Source: Nitrospirota bacterium
GTDB lineage: Bacteria > Nitrospirota > Nitrospiria > Nitrospirales > Nitrospiraceae
Direction of reading: 5' to 3'
DNA length: 12,393 nt
NCBI GenBank assembly: GCA_016201805.1
Contig: JACQCB010000025.1
Span: 1-12,393 of the forward strand
Shown here: piece after piece, positions 1 to 5,175 of the stretch
Numbering within the stretch: the stretch's first letter is position 1
Layout of the letters: each line of letters starts with the position of its first letter
Translations under genes and position numbers: made by a program
Notes under the pieces: model-generated
Told to the model about the DNA's origin: nothing
Database searches by the model: none
The model's input: the letters and a program-made list of their open reading frames with translations, nothing else

Positions 1-351
1 AGCCGACGACACTCCAAGATCAAAGACCACGCCGTCAACCTCCGCTACGCCGACCGACGTCAGGTGCTGCTTGAACTCGCGAAAATTTCCCCGAATGAGC
101 TGCACTCGGCCCTCGAATCGCTTGAGGCAATTCCGAGTCGCTTCGATTGCCGCTTCGTCCCGGTCGATGCCAATCAACACCCCATCCGGCCCGCTCAGTT
201 CAAGGATGCGGGAAGCCAGGCCGCCTTGTCCGACCGTGCAATCGACATAGCGCCCGCCTGACCGACAAGACAACCACGAGAGCACCTCGTCAGCCAACAC
301 CGGAATATGGAACGCGTTCTCACGTCCATCTGTAAATCCATTAGTCCCCAC
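1..351 (-). CDS. rsmH: 16S rRNA m4C1402 methyltransferase RsmH, 5' part (3' end outside window)
   Basis: RsmH (MraW) uses S-adenosylmethionine to N4-methylate C1402 of 16S rRNA in the ribosomal P site; it normally opens the dcw division and cell-wall cluster. Read on the minus strand, the first 117 codons contain the family's N-terminal signature HIPVLADEVLSWL, the SAM-binding stretch YVDCTVGQGGLASRIL, the acidic GIDRDEAAI motif, RGNFREF and, at the window edge, FDLGVSSA. The frame runs off position 1. The window shows about the first third of a protein usually near 300 residues. I chose GTG at 351. An in-frame ATG at 381 lies upstream of the transcription start predicted from the promoter at 373-400, so it should not be on the mRNA. 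A weak GGGAG lies 3 bases before the GTG, so the start is uncertain. No mraZ precedes it, unlike the usual order. Confidence 0.9.
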   Translation of the reverse strand, partial: MGTNGFTDGRENAFHIPVLADEVLSWLSCRSGGRYVDCTVGQGGLASRILELSGPDGVLIGIDRDEAAIEATRNCLKRFEGRVQLIRGNFREFKQHLTSVGVAEVDGVVFDLGVSSA

Positions 352-360
352 TTTCTCCCA
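336..360 (-). promoter_or_regulatory. Possible MraZ-type operator: three direct repeats with 10-bp spacing
   Basis: On the minus strand TGGGA (360-356), TGGGG (350-346) and TGGAT (340-336) are each separated by 5 bases. MraZ of E. coli is known to bind TGGGN direct repeats with 5-base spacers just downstream of the dcw promoter, which is where these sit. The third repeat is degenerate, and the repeats overlap the GTG start and first codons of rsmH. Seen: the repeats. Inferred: the regulator. Confidence 0.4.
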
Positions 361-372
361 CTTATTGTTTGC

Positions 373-400
373 AGTATACATCTCAAAATTTCCATGTCAA
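373..400 (-). promoter_or_regulatory. Sigma70-type promoter of rsmH
   Basis: On the minus strand, TTGACA (400-395, perfect -35) is followed after 16 bases by TATACT (378-373, 5 of 6 for the -10). Predicted transcription start is about 366, some 15 bases before the GTG at 351. The spacer is AT-rich. This is the best promoter match in the window. Confidence 0.65.
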
Positions 401-439
401 CGAAAATCTTTTGTTCTTAATGAGATACGAACATTGCGC

Positions 440-471
440 TTATCAACAGACGAGACCATCCCTGTGGACAA
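440..471. promoter_or_regulatory. Pair of inverted DnaA-box-like nonamers
   Basis: TTATCAACA (440-448, plus) and TTGTCCACA (471-463, minus) each differ at one base from the DnaA box TTATCCACA. They face each other across 14 bases, about 40 bases upstream of the rsmH -35. Two near-matches this close are suggestive, but there is no AT-rich unwinding region, no dnaA or dnaN nearby and no further boxes, so an origin is not supported. A regulatory role is only a guess. Confidence 0.3.
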
Positions 472-551
472 CAAGCATGAGACCACGTAACCGACTTCTC
501 CAAATAACGATGGGTCGGCCCTGCTTAGATACCGAAGAAAGGCGGAGGCAA

Positions 552-641
552 ATGAAGACTACGAAGGAAAATCGTTGCGGAAATGATCGGGCAAGTTTCG
601 AAAAAAGTAACCGGATTGTGCAACACTGCGCGGGACGCTGA
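552..641 (+). CDS. Doubtful small ORF, 29 residues
   Basis: ATG at 552 is preceded closely by GGCGGAGG, a good Shine-Dalgarno-like sequence, and the frame runs 29 codons to TGA. The product (starting MKTTKENRCGND) is basic and hydrophilic with two cysteines, and has no feature I recognise. Codon use is poorer in G/C at third positions than in the neighbouring genes. It could be chance. The ribosome-binding site is the only reason to list it. Confidence 0.15.
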   Translation: MKTTKENRCGNDRASFEKSNRIVQHCAGR

Positions 642-705
642 TCGAACGCTACGTATTCTCTCGGCCACGCTGGCCAGGGACATCGCGTGAAGAAGATTGT
701 TAGAG

Positions 706-824
706 GATGCTCAAAAAGGCCAGCCAACGCGGCCGCAGGGAGCGAAGGCCACGAGGCGTACTTGAGCAGTACGTTGAGTGGTCGAAGCGACCGAGAACAA
801 AGTTGGGAGCCTTTTTCAGCATCC
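706..824. repeat. Type A palindromic intergenic element, copy 1 (119 bp)
   Basis: The element begins GGATGCTCAAAAAGGC and ends GCCTTTTTCAGCATCC. These ends are inverted repeats with one mismatch over 16 bases. Inside is a second inverted repeat centred near 766, CGTAC-TTGAGCA-GTACG, extended by GGCCAC/GTGGTC and AGCGA/TCGAAGCG with mismatches, so the whole unit can fold into a long hairpin. It ends 2 bases from the asnS stop codon. A second copy with the same ends lies at 4344-4573. This is REP/ERIC-like in architecture: no transposase, no coding content. Confidence 0.75.
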
Positions 825-826
825 GA

Positions 827-2119
827 CTACGGATAGAGCTTGTAGAGCATCCGGGGGAATGGAATCGTCTCCCGCACGTGCTCCAACCCGCAGATCCACG
901 CCACGGCCCGTTCGATGCCCATCCCGAAGCCCGCGTGGGGAACGGATCCGAACTTCCTAATGTCCAGGTACCACCGGAACGCTTCTTCCGGCAGTTTGTG
1001 TTCGTGAATGCGGGCGACCAGTTTGTCGTGTTCGTGGATGCGTTGCCCGCCGCCGATAATCTCGCCGTAGCCTTCGGGCGCCAGCACATCCATGCAGAGC
1101 GCCAGGTCCGGACGCAGGGGATCGCTCTGCATATAAAACGCCTTGATCGCAGCCGGATAGCGGTGCACGATCGCAGGCCGGTCGAACTCGTTCGAGAGCA
1201 GCGTTTCTTCATCGCCGCCGAAATCGTCTCCCGACTGGATCGGGTTGCCCTTCTGCTGGAGCCGGGCCACGGCCTCTTCATACGTGATGCGCGGGAAAGG
1301 CGGCTTGATGCGTTCCAGCTTGGAGACATCGCGCTCCAACACGGCCAGCTCGGCCCTGCGCGTGGCCAAGACCTGCTCGACGATATGGCTCAGAAACGCC
1401 TCGGCCAACGCCATCATGTCGGCAAGCTCGGCGAAGGCGACCTCGGGTTCCACCATCCAAAACTCCGTCAGATGCCGGCGCGTCTTGGACTTCTCCGCTC
1501 GGAACGTCGGCCCGAAGCAATAGACCCTTCCGAACGCCGCGGCCGTCGCCTCGCCGTACAACTGTCCGCTTTGCGTCAGATACGCTTTTTCATCGAAGTA
1601 GTCCGTCTGAAAAAGAGTGGTCGTGCCTTCGCAGGCGTTGGGCGTGAAGATCGGCGCATCGACGAGGATGAATCCGCGCTCGTCGAAGAAGTTGCGGCAG
1701 GCCCGGATAATTTCGTGTCTGATCCGCAGCACCGCGTGTTGGCGGCTCGAACGGAGCCACAAGTGTCGGTGCTCCATCAGAAACCCTACGCCGTGTTCCT
1801 TGGGCTGAATCGGGAAGGGCTCGGCGATCTGCAGCGGCCGAATCTGCGTGACGTCCAGCTCATAGCCGCCCTGGGCGCGGGCGTCCTGCCTGAGCGTGCC
1901 GGTCAGCACCAAAGACGACTCCTGCGTCAGTTTGGCTGACTCCGCAAACTGCTCCTCCCCCACCGTCGCCTTGCTCACAACGGCCTGGAGATCGCCGGTG
2001 CCGTCCCGCACGATCAGAAAATGGATCTTGCCGCTGCTGCGGCGATGCCGTAGCCAGCCCTGGATCGTCACCTCCTGGCCGACGTGACGAGCCACCTCTT
2101 CGATGTAGATACCGGCCAT
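827..2119 (-). CDS. asnS: Asparaginyl-tRNA synthetase
   Basis: This class IIb aminoacyl-tRNA synthetase charges tRNA-Asn with asparagine in the cytoplasm. The 430 residues give an N-terminal OB-fold anticodon-binding domain (about 1-100, with VTIQGWLRHRRSSGKIHF), motif 1 near 149-160 (GFILVDAPIFTP), motif 2 at about 202-226 (FGPTFRAEKSKTRRHLTEFW) and motif 3 at about 397-411 (GFGMGIERAVAWICG), ending in the typical IPFPRMLYKLYP. The FRAE...RHLTEFWMVEPE form of motif 2 favours AsnRS over bacterial AspRS, but a non-discriminating archaeal-type AspRS is the nearest alternative. Length is compact and complete. ATG at 2119 has GAAGG 6 bases upstream. The stop (TAG, 829-827) is followed after 2 bases by the type A palindrome. 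No close co-operonic partner is evident. Confidence 0.93.
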   Translation of the reverse strand: MAGIYIEEVARHVGQEVTIQGWLRHRRSSGKIHFLIVRDGTGDLQAVVSKATVGEEQFAESAKLTQESSLVLTGTLRQDARAQGGYELDVTQIRPLQIAEPFPIQPKEHGVGFLMEHRHLWLRSSRQHAVLRIRHEIIRACRNFFDERGFILVDAPIFTPNACEGTTTLFQTDYFDEKAYLTQSGQLYGEATAAAFGRVYCFGPTFRAEKSKTRRHLTEFWMVEPEVAFAELADMMALAEAFLSHIVEQVLATRRAELAVLERDVSKLERIKPPFPRITYEEAVARLQQKGNPIQSGDDFGGDEETLLSNEFDRPAIVHRYPAAIKAFYMQSDPLRPDLALCMDVLAPEGYGEIIGGGQRIHEHDKLVARIHEHKLPEEAFRWYLDIRKFGSVPHAGFGMGIERAVAWICGLEHVRETIPFPRMLYKLYP

Positions 2120-2167
2120 GCCTGACCTTCTATCCTTCTTGTTGTTCTGCGCACGACGGAGGGAATT

Positions 2168-2317
2168 TCAGACTATCTGATTCTCGATGAGCTTTTCAAG
2201 GCACTGCTGGCGGCGAACGACATCCTCGGGCACCCTGTTGATCCACTCCATGGGAGCTGGACTCTTTACCTCGCTTGGCTTCGCTCGATTGACTTCTTGA
2301 GCCAACGGCGAGCACAA
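2168..2317 (-). CDS. Possible small protein upstream of asnS, up to 49 residues
   Basis: On the minus strand an open frame from TTG at 2317 (or TTG 2305, or ATG 2251) to TGA at 2168 encodes a protein-like sequence including VNRAKPSEVKSPAPMEWINR and ending QQCLEKLIENQIV. The C-terminal half looks amphipathic and helical. An in-frame TAG lies one codon (AAA) upstream of TTG 2317. No start has a good ribosome-binding site, and the 5' end overlaps the promoter of the divergent gene at 2347. It may be a real small gene, the 3' remnant of a larger one, or chance. I do not recognise the family. The stop lies 48 bases before the asnS start, same direction. Confidence 0.3.
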   Translation of the reverse strand: MCSPLAQEVNRAKPSEVKSPAPMEWINRVPEDVVRRQQCLEKLIENQIV

Positions 2318-2318
2318 T
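2289..2318 (+). promoter_or_regulatory. Promoter of the decapeptide-repeat protein gene
   Basis: TTGACT (2289-2294, 5 of 6 for -35) and CACAAT (2313-2318, 4 of 6 for -10) are separated by 18 bases. Predicted start of transcription is about 2325, giving a leader of roughly 22 bases that holds the strong AGGAGG ribosome-binding site. Confidence 0.4.
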
Positions 2319-2322
2319 TTCT

Positions 2323-2338
2323 AAGGAGGGACAGGAGG
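2323..2338 (+). promoter_or_regulatory. Tandem Shine-Dalgarno sequences
   Basis: AAGGAGGG (2323-2330) and AGGAGG (2333-2338) lie in a row. The second is 8 bases before GTG at 2347 and decides that start over internal alternatives. The first is too far (16 bases) to serve the same codon directly. Confidence 0.6.
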
Positions 2339-2346
2339 ACGATTCT

Positions 2347-3180
2347 GTGCTTACTCGCGGACACATAGCTTATCCATCCTGGCTGCTGCTGGCCCTCGCG
2401 TTGATCGGCACAGGCCTCGCAGCATCGACGGCCGATGCCGCCTGGTACTGGTGCCCCGACCGGCCTCACGCCGAGTTGCAAGCCCATCCGGATCCTGGCT
2501 GCGAACCAGTGGTCGAACCTTCCAAGAAGGACCGTGCCGGGGCCGTGGCCGCACCGAAGCCGCTATTGAAGCCGGACGAAATCGAGGCGGCTGTCGAAGG
2601 TTTCCTGCGGAAGTACCGCCGGTTTCTTGCCTGCTGCGCAAGCGATCCCGCGGCATCGGCCGAAATCAGCGCACTGGACGATCAGGCCCTCGACCTCTTG
2701 CGTCAGTTGGAAGCGGCCTTCGCGAACGACACGAGAATGCAAAAAACGCTGCAGGGACGCGGCACCATTCTCTCTCTCGTAGAGGCCAGACAGCGATTGC
2801 GGGCCCTCGCAACGCGCCGGCGTGACGTTGAGGATGCGTTGAAAAAAGCCGCGCCGCTCGACTATGAATCGGCAGGACGCGAGCGCCGTAACATCGAGCG
2901 TCTGCAGAAATCGATCGACAAGGACTTCCGCCCGAGCGAACCGCCTAGCCGAGCGCTCACCGGACCGGAGATCGGCACCACGTCCCGCTTTGGGCCGTCG
3001 ATCGGAGCCGCAGGACAGGCCGGAACAGGCATCGGCTCCGCCCCTCCGGCAGGTCCGTACATCGGTGCCAGCCAACCGAGCGGAACGGAGATCGGCCAGA
3101 CTCCCGCGACAGGCCCGGCAATCGGCACGGTGCCTCCCACCGGCTCAGACATCGGCAATTCAAGCTTGAACCGCCGCTGA
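2347..3180 (+). CDS. Exported protein with helical core and seven C-terminal GxxIG decapeptide repeats
   Basis: I do not recognise the family. The 277 residues start with a Sec-type signal peptide: a hydrophobic core SWLLLALALIGTGLAA (11-26), then ADAA-W, with likely cleavage near residue 32. A short WYWCPDRPHAELQAHPDPGCEP segment carries two cysteines that could form a disulfide. Residues about 75-200 are charged and probably alpha-helical (DALKKAA, RRNIERLQKSID), with a CC pair near 96. From residue 206 to about 272 there are seven units of ten residues with consensus G-x-x-I-G-x5, rich in Pro, Ala, Thr and Ser. GTG start with AGGAGG 8 bases upstream. It is convergent with the lipoprotein gene, separated by a heptad array starting 8 bases after its TGA. 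The product is probably periplasmic; function unknown. Confidence 0.75.
   Translation: MLTRGHIAYPSWLLLALALIGTGLAASTADAAWYWCPDRPHAELQAHPDPGCEPVVEPSKKDRAGAVAAPKPLLKPDEIEAAVEGFLRKYRRFLACCASDPAASAEISALDDQALDLLRQLEAAFANDTRMQKTLQGRGTILSLVEARQRLRALATRRRDVEDALKKAAPLDYESAGRERRNIERLQKSIDKDFRPSEPPSRALTGPEIGTTSRFGPSIGAAGQAGTGIGSAPPAGPYIGASQPSGTEIGQTPATGPAIGTVPPTGSDIGNSSLNRR
2962..3159 (+). repeat. Coding 30-bp tandem repeat, 7 units (GxxIG decapeptides)
   Basis: Seven consecutive 30-bp units encode GPEIGTTSRF, GPSIGAAGQA, GTGIGSAPPA, GPYIGASQPS, GTEIGQTPAT, GPAIGTVPPT and the shortened GSDIGNSS. Each DNA unit begins GGN and carries ATCGG at positions 10-14. The Gly and Ile-Gly positions are invariant while the rest varies, so the repeat is old and held by selection on protein rather than a recent DNA expansion. 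Confidence 0.85.
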
Positions 3181-3188
3181 AAACTCCA

Positions 3189-3302
3189 GGCGAGGGGCAA
3201 TGGGCGAGAGGCAATAGGTCATAGGACTTCTCGTCTGATGTAGCAGGTATCTTCCCATTCGTCTTATTCAGGCCTATAGCCCCTAGCCTCTTGCCTATCG
3301 CC
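3189..3302. repeat. Inverted heptad array B1 between convergent genes
   Basis: Left arm 3189-3230 is a run of 7-base units each starting GG: GGCGAGG, GGCAATG, GGCGAGA, GGCAATA, GGTCATA, GGACTTC. Right arm 3275-3302 is the same kind of run on the other strand: TATAGCC, CCTAGCC, TCTTGCC, TATCGCC (GGCGATA, GGCAAGA, GGCTAGG, GGCTATA on minus). Unit phase is exactly 7 throughout each arm. The arms can pair into an imperfect hairpin. The right arm includes the TAG stop (3297-3295) of the minus-strand lipoprotein gene. Confidence 0.75.
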
Positions 3303-4341
3303 GCTCTTCATTCACAGGCGGCAGCGCGTTCCAGGTCTCGCCGCCATCCCGGCTACGGTAGAGGCCGCTCCCGTTCGTGCCGACGTACCAGACCCTGGGA
3401 TCGACCTGGCTCTGCGCCAGCGAGCGGATGTTCAGCGTCGCCAACCCGTTGTTCATGGCCTTCCACGTCGCGCCTCCGTCCGTGCTGTTGTGTACGCCTG
3501 CACGGCTGGCCACGTAGAGGCTGTCCGGGCGGGAACGATCCAAGAGCAGGGCGCTGATCATCTGGTCCGGGAGCGACTGGGCGATGCGGGTCCAGGATTG
3601 CGCGGCATCGGTGGACTTATAGAGGCCATCGAGCGTGGCCGCATAGACCCTGTCGGGCGCCTGAGGGTCCACCTGCACCACGGTCACGCCGAGAGCGCGG
3701 GAAGACTTGACCAGCTCGGGCGGCACAAGCCCGTTGTTGGCCTTCTCCCACCACAGGCCCCGTTTCTCCGTCTTGTAGACGCCGCCGCTGGTGCCCGCAT
3801 ACATGATCGACGGCCGCGTGGGGTCCAGGGCCAAGGTCACGACCATGAGCACTTCCTTCATCCCCTCCATCCGCTTCTGCCATTGATCCCCGCCGTTCTG
3901 CGTCTCAAAGACGCCCATCGTGGTCGCCGCAGCAAGCCGGTTGTTGTCCTGCGGATCGAAGACGAACTGGTTGACCACGGACGTGATGGTCACATCGTCC
4001 AGCCCGGCCCGCTGCGACACCCACCGCTGCCCGCCGTCGTAGCTCTTGTAGACCGCGTCGCCCTTCGTCCCCGCGTAGACCGTGGCGGGATAAACGGGAT
4101 CGATGGCCATCGCGATCACGCGCGAGTGGCTCATCCCTTTCGAGAGATTCTCCCAGGTCTTCGCGCCGTCGCGCGTTTTATAGATGTAATCGTTGGTCGC
4201 GACGTAGAGGATGTCCGGATTGGCCGGATGCAGGGCGATCACGACGATCGCGTCGCTCCGTCCGCACCCGGTCGCAGCCAACGCGATGAGCAGAAGAGCG
4301 GTGACATACAGGGATCGGTGAAACACCATGCGAAGGCCCAT
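3295..4341 (-). CDS. Lipoprotein with seven-bladed Asp-box (BNR/Ycf48-like) beta-propeller
   Basis: From ATG 4341 the product begins MGLRMVFHRSLYV, a hydrophobic stretch TALLLIAL and a lipobox LAATGC (Cys about residue 26), so a membrane-anchored lipoprotein is predicted. Seven repeats carry Asp-box-like turns: KTRDGAKTW, KSYDGGQRW, ETQNGGDQW, KTEKRGLWW, KSTDAAQSW, NSTDGGATW, RSRDGGETW. Each is preceded by a (V/M)YxGT or LYVA strand, fitting a closed seven-blade propeller of the sortilin/BNR/Ycf48 type. Such proteins usually serve in binding or assembly; no catalytic residues are evident. Blades 3-5 have degenerate boxes. The start is uncertain: ATG 4329 is also possible, neither has a Shine-Dalgarno, and the frame stays open to 4518 through the type A element just upstream. 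The TAG stop lies inside heptad array B1. Confidence 0.75.
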   Translation of the reverse strand: MGLRMVFHRSLYVTALLLIALAATGCGRSDAIVVIALHPANPDILYVATNDYIYKTRDGAKTWENLSKGMSHSRVIAMAIDPVYPATVYAGTKGDAVYKSYDGGQRWVSQRAGLDDVTITSVVNQFVFDPQDNNRLAAATTMGVFETQNGGDQWQKRMEGMKEVLMVVTLALDPTRPSIMYAGTSGGVYKTEKRGLWWEKANNGLVPPELVKSSRALGVTVVQVDPQAPDRVYAATLDGLYKSTDAAQSWTRIAQSLPDQMISALLLDRSRPDSLYVASRAGVHNSTDGGATWKAMNNGLATLNIRSLAQSQVDPRVWYVGTNGSGLYRSRDGGETWNALPPVNEERR

Positions 4342-4343
4342 CA

Positions 4344-4573
4344 GGATGCTCAAACAGGCCGCCTTCTCACCCGCCCACCCCACGTGCGCCAATCGCACGC
4401 TGTTCCCGTGGCTCGGCCGCAGGGAGCGAGGGGACGAGGAGGTACATACCGAGCTTTGCTTGAACCGCTCGCTTCGATCACCTGCGAACGGATAGGTACT
4501 TTGCTCCTGTTCTGCCATACGTCGAGCGGGGCCGAGCGACCGGGAACAAAGTTGGGGACCTGTTTCAGCATCC
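4344..4573. repeat. Type A palindromic intergenic element, copy 2 (230 bp)
   Basis: Begins GGATGCTCAAACAGGCC and ends GGACCTGTTTCAGCATCC: the same terminal inverted repeats as the copy at 706-824. It shares GGCCGCAGGGAGCGA on the left and CGAGCGACCGGGAACAAAG on the right, but is about 110 bases longer in the middle. It runs from 4 bases after the yajQ stop to 2 bases before the lipoprotein ATG at 4341, so it fills the whole gap and leaves no room for an independent ribosome-binding site outside the element. Confidence 0.7.
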
Positions 4574-4577
4574 TGCG

Positions 4578-5075
4578 TCAGCGGTAGTTGATAAACTGTA
4601 GGTCAATCCCGAAATCCTTCTGCTTGAGAAACGCCATCACGGCTTGCAACTCGTCTTTGCTCTTGCTCTGGATGCGCACCTGCTCCCCTTGGATCTGCGG
4701 CTGCGCCTTGAACTTCCCGTCGCGGATCGCCTGGCTGATCAGCTTGGCCTTGTCGGCGGCAATGCCGCTTTGCAGCGTGATCGTCTGACGCACCGTCCCG
4801 CCCAGAGCCTGCTCCACGGTCCCGTAGATCAAGGCCTTGAGCGACACGTGGCGCTTGACGAACTTGGTCTTCATGATTTCGAGCACGGCCGTGAGCTTGT
4901 ATTCGTCATCCGACACGACGACCAGCTCTTTTTCCTTTTCCTTCAGCGTGAGGTCCGTCTTGGAATCCTTGAAATCGAACCGCTGCCGAATCTCCTTCAG
5001 GGTCTGCTCGACCGCGTTTTTCACTTCCTGCATGTCCACCTGCGAGACCACGTCGAACGAACTCTGATCCGCCAT
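4578..5075 (-). CDS. yajQ: YajQ family cyclic di-GMP/nucleotide-binding protein (UPF0234)
   Basis: YajQ proteins are small cytoplasmic proteins with two ferredoxin-like folds. Some bind cyclic di-GMP and act as effectors with transcription regulators; others were reported to bind tRNA or nucleotides. The 165 residues match the family's full length and landmarks: N-terminal SSFDVVSQVDMQEVKNAVEQ, RFDFKDSKTDLTL, KLTAVLEIMKTKFVKRHVSL, KLISQAIRDGKFKAQPQIQG, and C-terminal FGIDLQFINYR. ATG 5075 has GAGGAGG about 5 bases upstream. It lies downstream of cstA on the same strand with array B2 in the 100-base gap, and upstream of the lipoprotein gene. Whether it answers cyclic di-GMP here cannot be told from sequence. 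Confidence 0.93.
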   Translation of the reverse strand: MADQSSFDVVSQVDMQEVKNAVEQTLKEIRQRFDFKDSKTDLTLKEKEKELVVVSDDEYKLTAVLEIMKTKFVKRHVSLKALIYGTVEQALGGTVRQTITLQSGIAADKAKLISQAIRDGKFKAQPQIQGEQVRIQSKSKDELQAVMAFLKQKDFGIDLQFINYR

Positions 5076-5098
5076 GACGACCTCCTCAACTCTTAAGG

Positions 5099-5171
5099 GG
5101 TAATAGGCGCGAGGCTAGAGGCAATGGGTAAGACGGCCCTGCCCATTGCCCCATGCCTATTGCCTCTCGCC
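5099..5171. repeat. Inverted heptad array B2 between cstA and yajQ
   Basis: Left arm 5099-5133 has five exact 7-base units: GGTAATA, GGCGCGA, GGCTAGA, GGCAATG, GGTAAGA. After CGG, the right arm 5137-5171 has five on the opposite strand: CCCTGCC, CATTGCC, CCATGCC, TATTGCC, TCTCGCC. The structure is a 5+5 hairpin with a 3-base loop. It begins 4 bases after the cstA stop. Confidence 0.8.
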
Positions 5172-5175
5172 TGCA

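Larger units (their letters stand above)
382..826. other. 445-base gap without a convincing gene
   Basis: Between rsmH and asnS I see the rsmH promoter (373-400), two DnaA-box-like sites (440-471), a doubtful 29-codon ORF (552-641) and the type A palindrome (706-824). The minus-strand frames across 443-727 were read for a displaced mraZ and nothing like it was found. Positions 472-551 and 642-705 hold nothing I can name. Confidence 0.6.

Noticed and set aside
379..381. ATG at 381 as the rsmH start
   Set aside because: It lies between the predicted -10 (378-373) and -35 (400-395), so the transcript should not contain it. It is possible only if another promoter is used.
440..705. Replication origin
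   Set aside because: Only two DnaA-like boxes, no AT-rich unwinding element and no dnaA/dnaN neighbourhood.
706..824. Complete insertion sequence
   Set aside because: Only 119 bases with terminal inverted repeats and no transposase; no flanking target duplication could be recognised.
707..1939. 410-codon plus-strand open frame antisense to asnS
   Set aside because: A shadow of high-GC coding sequence; the opposite strand encodes a complete AsnRS with all class II motifs.
3189..3302. CRISPR array
   Set aside because: Units are 7 bases, contiguous and inverted; there are no 25-40-base repeats with unique spacers and no cas genes.
3490..4587. 365-codon plus-strand open frame antisense to the propeller lipoprotein
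   Set aside because: His/Arg/Gly-rich shadow with no domain; the minus strand shows seven regular Asp-box repeats and a lipobox.
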